Of a stretch of 64,000 nt of DNA, positions 9,665 through 19,300 are shown piece after piece (the stretch's first letter is position 1; each line of letters begins with the position of its first letter). The notes below the pieces were generated by a model that was not told the origin of the DNA, ran no database searches, and was given only the letters and a program-made list of their open reading frames with translations. The translations under genes and the position numbers were made by a program. Source of the DNA: Microbacterium hydrocarbonoxydans (lineage in GTDB: Bacteria > Actinomycetota > Actinomycetes > Actinomycetales > Microbacteriaceae); NCBI RefSeq assembly GCF_011752045.1, contig NZ_JAAKXW010000003.1, forward strand, positions 62,001-126,000, read 5' to 3'.

Positions 9665-11761
9665 TCAGTGATTCTTCGCTTCGTCTCGCTGCGCTCGCTC
9701 AGTGCGGCGCTTCAGGGCCTTCTCCTGGACCGGGGCCTCGCCGGAGGCGGCGAGCGCGGCGTAGTACGCGCGGGCCTCGTCCTGACGCGCCTGCTCCGCG
9801 CCGGAGGCGATGGGCGCGCGGACGTGCTCGGGCTCGTAGCCGAAGGCGTCGACGAGGTCGAGCGCGTACGGGCGCAGCCGCGCGCACAGGCGGTCGATGT
9901 AGCTCGAGACCGCGGCCGCGCGCTGCGTCGACAGGCGGCCGTTGATGAGGTGCCAGGCGAGGTGCTTCTCGATCAGGTGCAGGCCGAACAGGTCACGCAG
10001 CCAGGTGAGCACCTTCTTCGTCTCGGCATCCTCGACCGCGTGCACGGCATCCGTGAACGCCTCCCACTGCAGCAGCTCTCCGTGGGCGCGCGCGGCCTCG
10101 ATGAGCTCGGCCTGATTCTCGTTGAACAGGCGAGCGCCCAGCACCTTGTCCTTGCCCGCGGCGCGCAGACGGCCGGCGATGTCGGCGATCATCTGCTGCA
10201 CCCGCTCCGCGAGCAGCTCGTGCTGCTGCTCCTCGCGCAGGCCCCGCTCCACCGACCGGGCCGTGGAGCCGAGGTCGCCCACGGCCTGGCCGAGCTGACG
10301 CAGGCCCGCACCGTGGAACACCTTGCCCGCTGTCATCCCGACCGCGTAGCGCGCCAGGGCCGCGGCATCCTTGCCCTTGAACTGCTTCGCGTAGTCGGTG
10401 AGCAGGCGCTTGCCGACGAGCTGGAGCAGGATGTTGTTGTCGCCCTCGAAGGTGACGTAGATGTCCAGGTCCTGGCGAAGGCCGACAAGGCGGTTCTCGA
10501 ACATGAAGCCGGCGCCGCCGCAGGCCTCGCGGGCCTCCTGCAGGGTGTCCAGCGCGTGCCAGGTCGACAGGGGCTTGAGTGCCGCGGCGAGGGTCTCGAG
10601 GTCCTCCCGGTCGTCGGGGGTGTCGGTACGGCCGGAGAAGACTCCGTCGAACTTCTGCAGGAACTCGTCGTGCGCGAAGATCTGCGCGTAGGTGGTGGCC
10701 AGGCGCGGCAGCAGGCGGCGCTGATGCTTTCCGTAATCGAGAAGCACGACCTCCTGCCCGTCGGCACCGTCGAACTGGCGGCGCTGGGTCGCGTAGGTGA
10801 TCGCGATCTTGAGACCGAGAGCGGATGCCCAGGACGAGGCGCCGTCGAGCGAGACGCGCCCCTGCACCAGGGTGCCGAGCATCGTGAAGAAGCGGCGGCC
10901 GGGGCTGTCGATCGGGCTCGTGTACGTGCCGTCGGAGGCGACGTCGCCGTACTTGTTGAGGAGGTTGGTGCGGGGGATGCGGATGTGGTCGAAGCTCAGC
11001 CGGCCGTTGTCGATGCCGTTGAGCCCGCCCTTGAGGCCGTCGTCCTCGCGGCCGATGCCGGGCAGGTCGTTCCCGTCCGCGTCGCGGAGCGGGACGTAGA
11101 AGCAGTGCACGCCGTGGTTCACGCCGTTCGTGATCAGCTGGGCGAAGACCGTGGCGGCGATGCCGTGCAGGGCGGCGTTGCCGAGGTACTCCTTGGTGGC
11201 GCCGCGGAAAGGCGTGTTGATGACGAACTCCTCGGTGTCCGGGTCGTAGGTCGCCGTGGTGCCGACGGCGGCGACGTCGGAGCCGTGACCGATCTCGGTC
11301 ATCGCGAACGCTCCGGGGATGGAGAGGTCCATGATGCCGGGCAGCCACTTCTCGTGGTGCTCCTGCGTCCCCAGCTGCAGCACGGCGGACCCGAAGAGAC
11401 CCCACTGCACACCGGACTTGATCTGCAGGCTGGGGTCGGCGACGACGAGCTCCTCGAAGCCGGCGATGTTGCCGCCGTTGTCCTCCTCGCCGCCGAGGGA
11501 CTTCGGGAACGCGCGGTGCACGGCGCGGTTCTCGACGAGCAGGTGCAGCTGGCTGAGCACGCGCTCGCGGTGCTCGTCCTTGCCGAGCTCGTCCTGCCGC
11601 CAGAACGCGGAGTCCTTGATCATCTCGCGCGCCTGACGGCGCGTGTCGCCCCACGTTCCCATCAGCAGTTCGTTCACGCGCGCGACATCGATCCGCGGGT
11701 TCGCGTCGGCGCTGTTCGGTGCAGCGGGAGTCATCGAAGGACGGACGGCGGCGTCGACCAT
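9665..11761 (-). CDS. Acyl-CoA oxidase/dehydrogenase-family flavoenzyme
   Basis: 698 residues from the chosen start MVDAAVRPSMTPAAPN. An upstream extension of 29 codons is possible, but AGAGGA lies six bases before this ATG. The layout is that of peroxisomal-type acyl-CoA oxidases: an N-terminal alpha domain with GGNIAGFEE, a flavin/substrate strand region FAMTEIGHGSDVAAVGTTATYD, a helical domain with the flavin-binding ATQRRQF, CGGAGFMFENRL, TFEGDNNILLQ, and an extra C-terminal helical domain. It should oxidise acyl-CoA to trans-2-enoyl-CoA. The last residues (TERAQRDEAKNH) are encoded by half of a dispersed palindromic element also found in the ECF ATPase gene. Confidence 0.92.
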   Translation of the reverse strand: MVDAAVRPSMTPAAPNSADANPRIDVARVNELLMGTWGDTRRQAREMIKDSAFWRQDELGKDEHRERVLSQLHLLVENRAVHRAFPKSLGGEEDNGGNIAGFEELVVADPSLQIKSGVQWGLFGSAVLQLGTQEHHEKWLPGIMDLSIPGAFAMTEIGHGSDVAAVGTTATYDPDTEEFVINTPFRGATKEYLGNAALHGIAATVFAQLITNGVNHGVHCFYVPLRDADGNDLPGIGREDDGLKGGLNGIDNGRLSFDHIRIPRTNLLNKYGDVASDGTYTSPIDSPGRRFFTMLGTLVQGRVSLDGASSWASALGLKIAITYATQRRQFDGADGQEVVLLDYGKHQRRLLPRLATTYAQIFAHDEFLQKFDGVFSGRTDTPDDREDLETLAAALKPLSTWHALDTLQEAREACGGAGFMFENRLVGLRQDLDIYVTFEGDNNILLQLVGKRLLTDYAKQFKGKDAAALARYAVGMTAGKVFHGAGLRQLGQAVGDLGSTARSVERGLREEQQHELLAERVQQMIADIAGRLRAAGKDKVLGARLFNENQAELIEAARAHGELLQWEAFTDAVHAVEDAETKKVLTWLRDLFGLHLIEKHLAWHLINGRLSTQRAAAVSSYIDRLCARLRPYALDLVDAFGYEPEHVRAPIASGAEQARQDEARAYYAALAASGEAPVQEKALKRRTERAQRDEAKNH
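9680..9701 (-). repeat. Half of a dispersed palindromic element, inside the oxidase tail
   Basis: The minus strand reads GAGCGAGCGCAGCGAGACG here, the same word structure as the left arm of the complete palindrome at 44211-44322. It encodes the last residues of the oxidase (TERAQRDEA), suggesting the stop codon was moved into an inserted repeat. Confidence 0.55.
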
Positions 11762-11901
11762 GTGCATTCCTCTCGAGGAGAAGGTGGGGATGCCTCCATG
11801 GTAGGTCTGCCACAACCGCGAGAGAACTGCGCTGTGAGCATCCTCCAACTTCGTGCCGGGCCGTTCCCCTCGGGGGTTGTCGGCTGGCGACAGGCGGGCG
11901 C

Positions 11902-13245
11902 CTACTCCTCAGGTTCCTCGCCCGTCCCCCACTTGTCATCGGGCACGCCGTTGACCTCCTCGCGGCCGTCCGGCACGTCGAAGCGCTGCGCCGTGAGATC
12001 GCGCGGGAGCAGCGTGAACCCCTGCCAGTGCAGCTCCATGGGCGACTGGTCCTCATCGCGCGGGACGTGATGGAACCCGATCGCGACCCAGGCGACGACG
12101 TCGTCCAGCGCCTCGTCCCGCGAGCGGGACACGAAGTCGATCACGCCGTCGCCGCAGCCGCGGATCGCGTTCCGTGTCGCGAACAGCTCGCACTCGTCCG
12201 CGTTGGTGAACGCGACGTCGTACCCGGCATCCTCTCCGTGCTCGTGGTCCTCCACGAAGGTGAACGAGTCGCTGCGCTCCAGGTCGATCTGATAGGAGAT
12301 CGGATGTCCGTCGGCGTTCTGCACGCCGGGCGCGAGCACCCGCCACCAGCGCCGGTCGACCCATTCGGCCGTCGTCGGATTCGGCAGCGGGGTGAGCGCC
12401 CCCTCGACGATCGGCGACTCCGGTCCGCTCTCCCCCGTGGCGTCGGCGTCGTACTGCTCGACGGCCATGCCGGTCTCGCCGCCGAGCGCCCAGTCCACCC
12501 GCCACACGGCGTTGTGCGAATGGCTCGCGGCATGGTCGTGGTCGCCCTGGCCGACGGCGGATCCGTGCTCCTCGTCGGTGTAGTCGACGGGAGAGAGGTC
12601 GCCCGTCGCGCCGAGGCGCACGCGGATGGAGCCGTCGGCGCCGAACACGTACTGGGTGACGTACTCGTACCAGCCGACGCGCGAGATGGAGGAGAGCTGC
12701 CAGTCGGTGCGCCTGTCGGCCGCCGGGGCGATGAGGTCGCTGGAATGATACGCGAGGCCGCCGTCCACGGTCTCGGCGCAGAGCACCTCGCGGGTGCGTG
12801 TCTTGCCGTAGGTGCCGTCGCCGACGTCGGGGATGTCGGCGGAGAGCCGCTCCCCCGTGCACGACTCCTCGACGAGCGTCTTCATGTTCACGCCGCCGAA
12901 GCCGGCGCTGGTGATGTCGCTGGTGAGCCGCTGCCCGGAGTCGTACGGCACCTCGAGCTGCGAGATCGAGAGAGACGAGAGGAGGCTGACGGGCTCCTCT
13001 CCGGGCGGAGCGATGTGCACATCGGACAGGACGAGGCCGAGGGCCGGATCGACCGACCAGCACATCGACCAGGTGGCCCCGCTGGAGAGCGTCTGCGCGA
13101 GCTCCTGCCCGTCGCCGCAGTCGAGGTCCGCGACCGCCGTGGCTGCCGGCGCCGGAGTGGCCGCATCCTGCGGCGGATCGGTGCATCCGGTCAGCGCGAG
13201 GAGGCAGACGAGCGTCGCCGCCGCGATTCGTGCGCGTCTGCTCAC
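11902..13245 (-). CDS. Lipoprotein with copper amine oxidase-like catalytic domain
   Basis: 447 residues with a lipobox (LLALTGC, Cys21), so it is probably exported and lipid-anchored. The rest aligns by eye with the catalytic domain of copper amine oxidases: SISQLEVPYD; a candidate base Asp110 with the right spacing to GFGG; Tyr193 in RVGWYEY at the place of the cofactor tyrosine; His242 and His244 in SHSHNAVWRVD; and His393 in GFHHVPRDED, followed by HWQGFTLLPRDL. The conserved Asn before the cofactor tyrosine is replaced by Trp192. At 447 residues it lacks the usual N-terminal domains of enzymes of 600 or more residues. Such enzymes oxidise primary amines to aldehydes, NH3 and H2O2; activity here is uncertain. 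The GTG start has GGGGGAG upstream. Confidence 0.78.
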   Translation of the reverse strand: MSRRARIAAATLVCLLALTGCTDPPQDAATPAPAATAVADLDCGDGQELAQTLSSGATWSMCWSVDPALGLVLSDVHIAPPGEEPVSLLSSLSISQLEVPYDSGQRLTSDITSAGFGGVNMKTLVEESCTGERLSADIPDVGDGTYGKTRTREVLCAETVDGGLAYHSSDLIAPAADRRTDWQLSSISRVGWYEYVTQYVFGADGSIRVRLGATGDLSPVDYTDEEHGSAVGQGDHDHAASHSHNAVWRVDWALGGETGMAVEQYDADATGESGPESPIVEGALTPLPNPTTAEWVDRRWWRVLAPGVQNADGHPISYQIDLERSDSFTFVEDHEHGEDAGYDVAFTNADECELFATRNAIRGCGDGVIDFVSRSRDEALDDVVAWVAIGFHHVPRDEDQSPMELHWQGFTLLPRDLTAQRFDVPDGREEVNGVPDDKWGTGEEPEE

Positions 13246-13278
13246 ATCTCCCCCTCGGTGCGACCCGTTCCGGACATG

Positions 13279-13315
13279 GAATGGTGGCGGCCCGCAGAGC
13301 GGACCGCCACCATTC
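13279..13315 (-). terminator. Terminator of the giant repeat protein gene
   Basis: Perfect 12-bp stem GAATGGTGGCGG / CCGCCACCATTC with a 13-base loop, 11 bases after the stop codon of the giant surface gene and before the lipoprotein gene start. Confidence 0.7.
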
Positions 13316-13326
13316 TTACCTCCCCC

Positions 13327-16300
13327 CTACTGCTTGTCCGCAACCACGCCGGGTCGGCGGATGAGCAGCACCGCGGTTCCGATGGCGATCAGTGCGATGG
13401 CGAGCGGGATGTGGACCCCAGGGTCCCCACCCGTCGCCGCCAGACCGCCGCCGGCGCCTCCGGTGACCGTCAGGTCGGCCGACGCGGCGTTGCCCGTGTC
13501 ATCCGTCCCGACGATCTTGTAGGTTCCGGCCGCCGCACCAGCGGGGACCTTCACCGTGATCGTGAAGCCGCAGCTCGCACCGACCTCGAGCGTCAGCGCC
13601 GGGTCGAGCAGCGCCTTGCCCTTCGCGTCGTAGAGCTGCACGGTGGCCGTGCTGCCCGCGGCGAAGCCGGTGCCGGTGACCGCCACCGTCTTCCCCGGTG
13701 CGACCGCGGTCGGGTTGACCGTGATCGCCGGGTTGGCGCAGCCGGCCGTCGCGGCCGTGACCGCCAGGGCGGCCTCGAGCGCGGCGCCGGTCTGGTCGAC
13801 CGCCGTGATCGTGTAGTCGCCCGGTGCGGCCGCCGCCGGAACCGGGACCGAGGTCCCGGCCGGGAGCGCTCCGGCGCCGTTCGCGTTCACGGTCACGGGC
13901 TCGCCCACCGGCTCACCCTCGCTGTCGACCAGCTGCAGGGTGACCGTGGAGTTCGGCATCCACCCGTCGGAGGTGATCTGCGACGAGCCGCCGGCCGGAA
14001 CCGGAGACGCTGCCAGCAGACGCGGGGCGTAGACGGCGAGCGCGGCGGATGCCGTGTTGTCGTCCTCGTCCGTTCCGACCACAGAGTAGGTGCCTGCCGT
14101 GGCGGCCTCGGGGACCGGGACCGTGGTGCCGGCCGGGATGCTGCCATCCCCGCCTGCCGTCACGACCACGGGCTCGCCGACGGGGTCGCCTGCCGGGTTC
14201 GTGAGCTGGAGGCTCACGATCGCGGCCGGCTCCCAGCCGGTCGACGTCACCGTCGTCTCGCCGCCGGCCGGAACCGGAGACGTCGCCGACAGGGTCGGAC
14301 CGGTGCCCGCCGCGGTGACCTCGATCGCCGCGGAGACCTCGGCCCCGTTGGCGTCGGTGCCGACCACCGAGTAGGCGCCGACCGGTGCATCCGCCGGAAC
14401 CGGGAGGGTGGTCCCGGCCGGAATCGCACCGGCGCCGTCCGACATCACGGTGAGCTCCTCGCCGACGAGGTTGTCCTCGGCGTCCGTGAGCTGCAGCGTG
14501 ACCTCGGTGTTCGGCATCCAGCCCGTCGACGTCACCGTCGTCGAGCCGCCGGCCGGAACCGGGGAGGTGGCCGAGATCGCCGGCGCGTAGACCGCGAGCG
14601 GGGCGGAGGCCTCGCTGTCGCCGTCGGTGCCCGTGATCTCGTAGGCGCCTGCCGTGGCGTCAGCCGGGACCGGGACCGTGGTGCCGTCCGGGACGTTGCC
14701 GTCGCCATCCGCCGTCACGATGACCGGCTCCCCGACCTCGGCGCCTTCGGCGTCGGTCAGCTGAAGCGTGACCGTCGCACCCGGCTCCCAGCCGCCCGAC
14801 GTCACCGCCGACTCGCCACCGGCCGGAACCGGGGACGAGGCCTGCAGCGTCGGAGCGCTGCCTGCGGCGAGGACCTCGATCTGGTCGGCGACTTCAGCGC
14901 CGTTCTCGTCGGTGCCGACCACGAAGTACTCCGTGCCGGCCGGAGTGCTCTCCGGGACGGGAACGGTCGTGGCGTCCGGGATCGCGCCGTCGCCGTCGGT
15001 CATGACGGTGACAGGCTCTCCGATCGCCGCGCCCTGCGCGTCCTGGAGCTCCAGCGCGACCTCCGTGTTCGGCAGCCATCCGGTCGACGTCACCTCGGTG
15101 GCGTCACCGGCGACCACCGGCGAGGACGCCGAGATCGACGGGGCGTAGATGTCCAGCGGACCGGACGCCTCGTTGCCGAACTCGTCCGTCGCCGCGACGG
15201 TGTAGCCACCGGCCTCGATTCCCCGCGGGATCTCGACCGTCGTCCCGGCAGGAACTGCACCGGTCGGGTCGGCCGTCACCTCGACGGGCTCGCCGACTGC
15301 GGCTCCGAGCCCGTCGGTGAGCTGGAGGCTGATGTCGGAGCCGGGGACCCAGCCCGTGGACTGGATCGTGGTCTCGCCGCCGGCCGGGGCCGGAGACGAT
15401 GCCGACAGCGTCGGGGCGAGGACCGCAGCGGTGACCTCGAGCGGTGCCGAGACCTCCACGCCGTCTTCGTCCGTCGCGGTGACCCAGTAGTCCTCACCGG
15501 GCGCCGCCGTCAGCGGGACCGGGACGGTGGTGCCGTCCGGAACGCTGCCGTCGCCGCCGGTGGTGACCTCCACCGGGTCGCCGAGCGGGTTGCCGGCCGG
15601 GTCCACGAGCTGCAGGGTCACCTGCGAGTCCGGGTTCCAGCCGTCGGAGTCCACCGTGGTCTCGCCACCGGCCGGAACCGGGGACGTCGCCGTGATGGTG
15701 GGGTTGATGGCATCCGGGTCGACGGCGACCGGGGCGGTCACCTCGGCGCCGTTGTCGTCGGTGCCGACCACCTCGTAGTCGCCCTCCGGAGTGCCCTCCG
15801 GGATGGTGACGCACGTGCCCGCAGGCAGGTCGCCGTTCGCATCCGCGGTGACGGTGACGGGAGCACCGACGGGGGTGCCGTCCGCCTCCGTCAGCTGGAG
15901 CGTGACCGGGGTGTTCGGCAGCCAGCCGCCCGATTCGACGAGGGCGCAGGTGCCCGGTGCGACCGGGGACTGCACCTCGAGAGCCGGCGCGTACACCGCG
16001 AGGGTGTCGGATGCCGTGTTCTCGTCCGCGTCCGTGCCGACGACCGTGTACTCGCCCGCCACGGCGTCTGCCGGGATCTGCACGGTGGTGCCCGTCGGGA
16101 CGTCGCCGTCGCCGTCGGCCATCACCTGCACGGGAGCCCCGACCGGGTCGCCGTCCGGGTCCGTGAGCTGCAGGCTCACCTGCGAGCCCGGGATCCAGCC
16201 GCCCGACGTCACCGTCGTCTCGCCACCGGCCGGAACCGGAGAGGAGGCGTCCAGCGTCGGCGTGATGACAGCCGCCGTGACCTCGATCACGTCGGATGCC

Positions 16301-19300
16301 TCAGCGCCGTTCGCGTCCGTGCCGACCACGGAGTAGCCGGGTCCGGGAGCTGCCGTCAGCGGCACCGGAACGGTCGTGCCGTCCGGCACGTCGCCCTCGG
16401 CGTCCGTCGTCACCGGGACGGGGTCGCCCAGCGGGTTCCCGTCCGGATCCAGCAGCTGCAGCTCGACCGCCGAGTTCGGCAGCCAGCCCGGCGACGTCAC
16501 AGCGGTCGTGCCTCCGGCCGGAACCGGAGAGGCCGCGTCGATCGTCGGGGCGTAGACCTGCACGGCGTCGGAGACCTGGACGTCATCCGGGTCGGTGGCG
16601 ACGACCGTGTAGCCGCCCGCAGACGCATCCGCCGGAACCGGCACGGTCGTGCCCTCCGGAAGAGCGCCGTCGCCGTCGGTGGTCACGACCACCGGAGCGC
16701 CGGCCGGGTCGCCGTTCGGCGCCGTCAGCTGCAGGGAGACCTCGGATGCCGGGTTCCAGCCCGAGGAGGTCACCGTCGTCTCGCCACCGGCGGGAACCGG
16801 GGACGACGCGTCGATGGTCGGGTTGATGCCGGCCGCGGTCACCTCGATGGTGTCGGACACCTCGACGCCGTTGGCGTCCGTGCCGACCACCTCGTAGTCG
16901 GCACCGGGGGTCGTGCCCGCCGGAACCGGAACCGTGGTGCCACTGGGCAGGGCGCCCGTGCCGTCAGCCGTGACCGGGACGGGGTCGCCCACCGGGGCGC
17001 CCGCACCGTTCGTCAGCTGCAGCGTGACCGCCGAGTCCGGGAGCCAGCCCGTCGACGTCACCGCGGAGGTGCCGCCGGCCGGGACCGGGGAGGCCGCGTC
17101 GATCACGGGAGCGTAGACGGTGAGGACGTCGGACGCCTCGTTGCCGTCCAGATCGGTGCCGACCACGGAGTAGTCGTCACCGGCCGGAGCGTCAGCGGGG
17201 ACCGGGACCGTGGTGCCCGTCGGGACGTCGCCGTCACCGTCGGTCATCACCAGCACCGGAGCGCCCACGGGGTCACCCGCGCCGTTCTCCAGCTGCAGGC
17301 TCACCTGCGAACCGGGGACCCAGCCACCCGAGACCACCGTCGTCTCGCCACCGGCCGGAACCGGAGAGGAGGCGTCCAGCGTCGGCGTGATCGCCGCCGC
17401 GGTGACCTCGAACTCGCCCGTCGCCTCAGCGCCGTTCGCGTCCGTGCCGACGACCGAGTAGCCCGTGCCGGGGTCAGCGGTGAGCGGCACCGGGACGGTC
17501 GTGCCGTCCGGGACGTCGCCGTTCGCATCCGTCGTCACCGGGACGGGGTCGCCCAGGGGGTTCCCGTCGGGGTCCGTCAGCTGCAGCGTCACAGGAGTGT
17601 TCGGCAGCCAGCCCGTCGACGTCACCGTCGTCGAGCCGCCGGCCGGAACCGGGGTCGAGGCCGACAGCGCCGGAGCGTAGACCGCGAGCGTGCCCGTCGC
17701 GTTGTTGCCGTCGGGGTCGGTGCCGACGACCGTGTAGTCGCCCGCAGGAGCATCCGCCGGAACCGGAACCGTGGTCCCGGCCGGAAGAGCGCCGTTGCCG
17801 TCAGTGGTCACGACCACCGGGGCTCCGACCGGGTCGCCGTTCGGCGCCGTCAGCTGCAGGGACACCTCGGATGCCGGGTTCCAGCCCTCGGACGTCACCG
17901 TGGTCTCGCCGCCGGCCGGAACCGGGGACGAAGCCGCGAGCGTCGGCGCAAGCGCGCCGGCGTCGACGACCACCGGGTCGGTCACCTCGGCGGTGCCGTC
18001 GGTGCCGAGGACGTCGTAGTCGCCCTCGGGAGCGTCCGCCGGGACCTGCACGCAGGTGCCAGCCGGGACGACGCCGTTCGCGTCGGTCGTCACGGCCACC
18101 GGTGCGCCGACCGGGTCACCGGTGGCGTTGCGGAGCTGGAACGTGACCGGCGAGTTCGGCAGCCAGCCGTCCGACGTGATCGCCGAGCAGACACCGGGTG
18201 CGACCGGGGACTGCGCGTCGAGCGTCGGCGCGTACACCGTGAGCGGTGCGGAGATGGTGTTGTCGTCGGGGTCCGTGCCGACGACCGTGTAGTCGCCCGC
18301 CGGAGCATCCGCCGGGACCGGGACCGTGGTGCCGCTCGGGACCGTGCCCGTGCCGTCCGTGGTCACGTCCACCGGGTTGCCGACCGGGTCTCCGTTCGGC
18401 GCGGTGAGCTGGAAGCTCACCGGCGAGTTCGGGTTCCAGTCGCCGGAGGTCACCGTGGTCTCACCGCCGGCCGGAACCGGGGAGGTGACGGACAGCGTCG
18501 GCGTGATGGCCCCGATCTGGACCGTCACCGTGTCGGTGCGCTCGGTGCCCTGCCCGTCGGTGCCCACGACCGTGTAGTCGCCCTCGGGGGCGTCCGCGGG
18601 GATCGGCACGCAGGTGCCGGCCGGGACGGCGCCGTTCGCGTCCGTCGTCACCGCCACCGGAGCGCCGACCGGGTCACCGGTCGCGTTCTCCAGCTGGAGG
18701 GTGAGCGGCGAGTTCGGCAGCCAGCCGGTCGACGTGATCGCGGAGCAGTCCGCCGGAGCGACCGGCGACTGGGCCTCGAGCGTCGGGGCGTACACCGTGA
18801 GGTTCGCGGTCAGCGGGTCCTCACCGGGCGCCGAGCCGACGACCGTGTACTCGCCTGCGGGAGCGTCCGCGGGGACCGGGACGACCGTGCCGGCCGGGAC
18901 GGTGCCCGTGCCGTCGGCGGTCACGACCACCGGGCTGCCGACCGGGTCGCCCTGGGGGCTGGTCAGCTGCAGGGAGACCTGTGCGTTCGGCGCCCAGCCG
19001 GACGACGTCACGTCGGTGGAGCCGCCGGCCGGAACCGGGGACGACACCGAGAGCGCGGGGCCGGCGAGGTTGCAGGCGTCGACGCGGACGCCGGCGTTGC
19101 CGATGCCGAGGCGGCCGAGGCCGCCGCCGACGCCGAAGCTCAGCGCGGAGACCTCGAGCGCGGAGATCTGGTCGGCTCCGCCGCCGGGCGGCGTGCAGAC
19201 CTGCGTCTCCTGGTGGTTCAGCTGCACCGAGAAGGCGACCTGCGCGGCGATCTCCAGGAACGGGTCGACCACGGCGCGGATGGGCACCGTGATGAGGTCG

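Noticed and set aside
13745..19050. Regular repeats resembling a CRISPR array or minisatellite
   Set aside because: The 280-bp period, coding conservation and lack of spacers show protein repeats.
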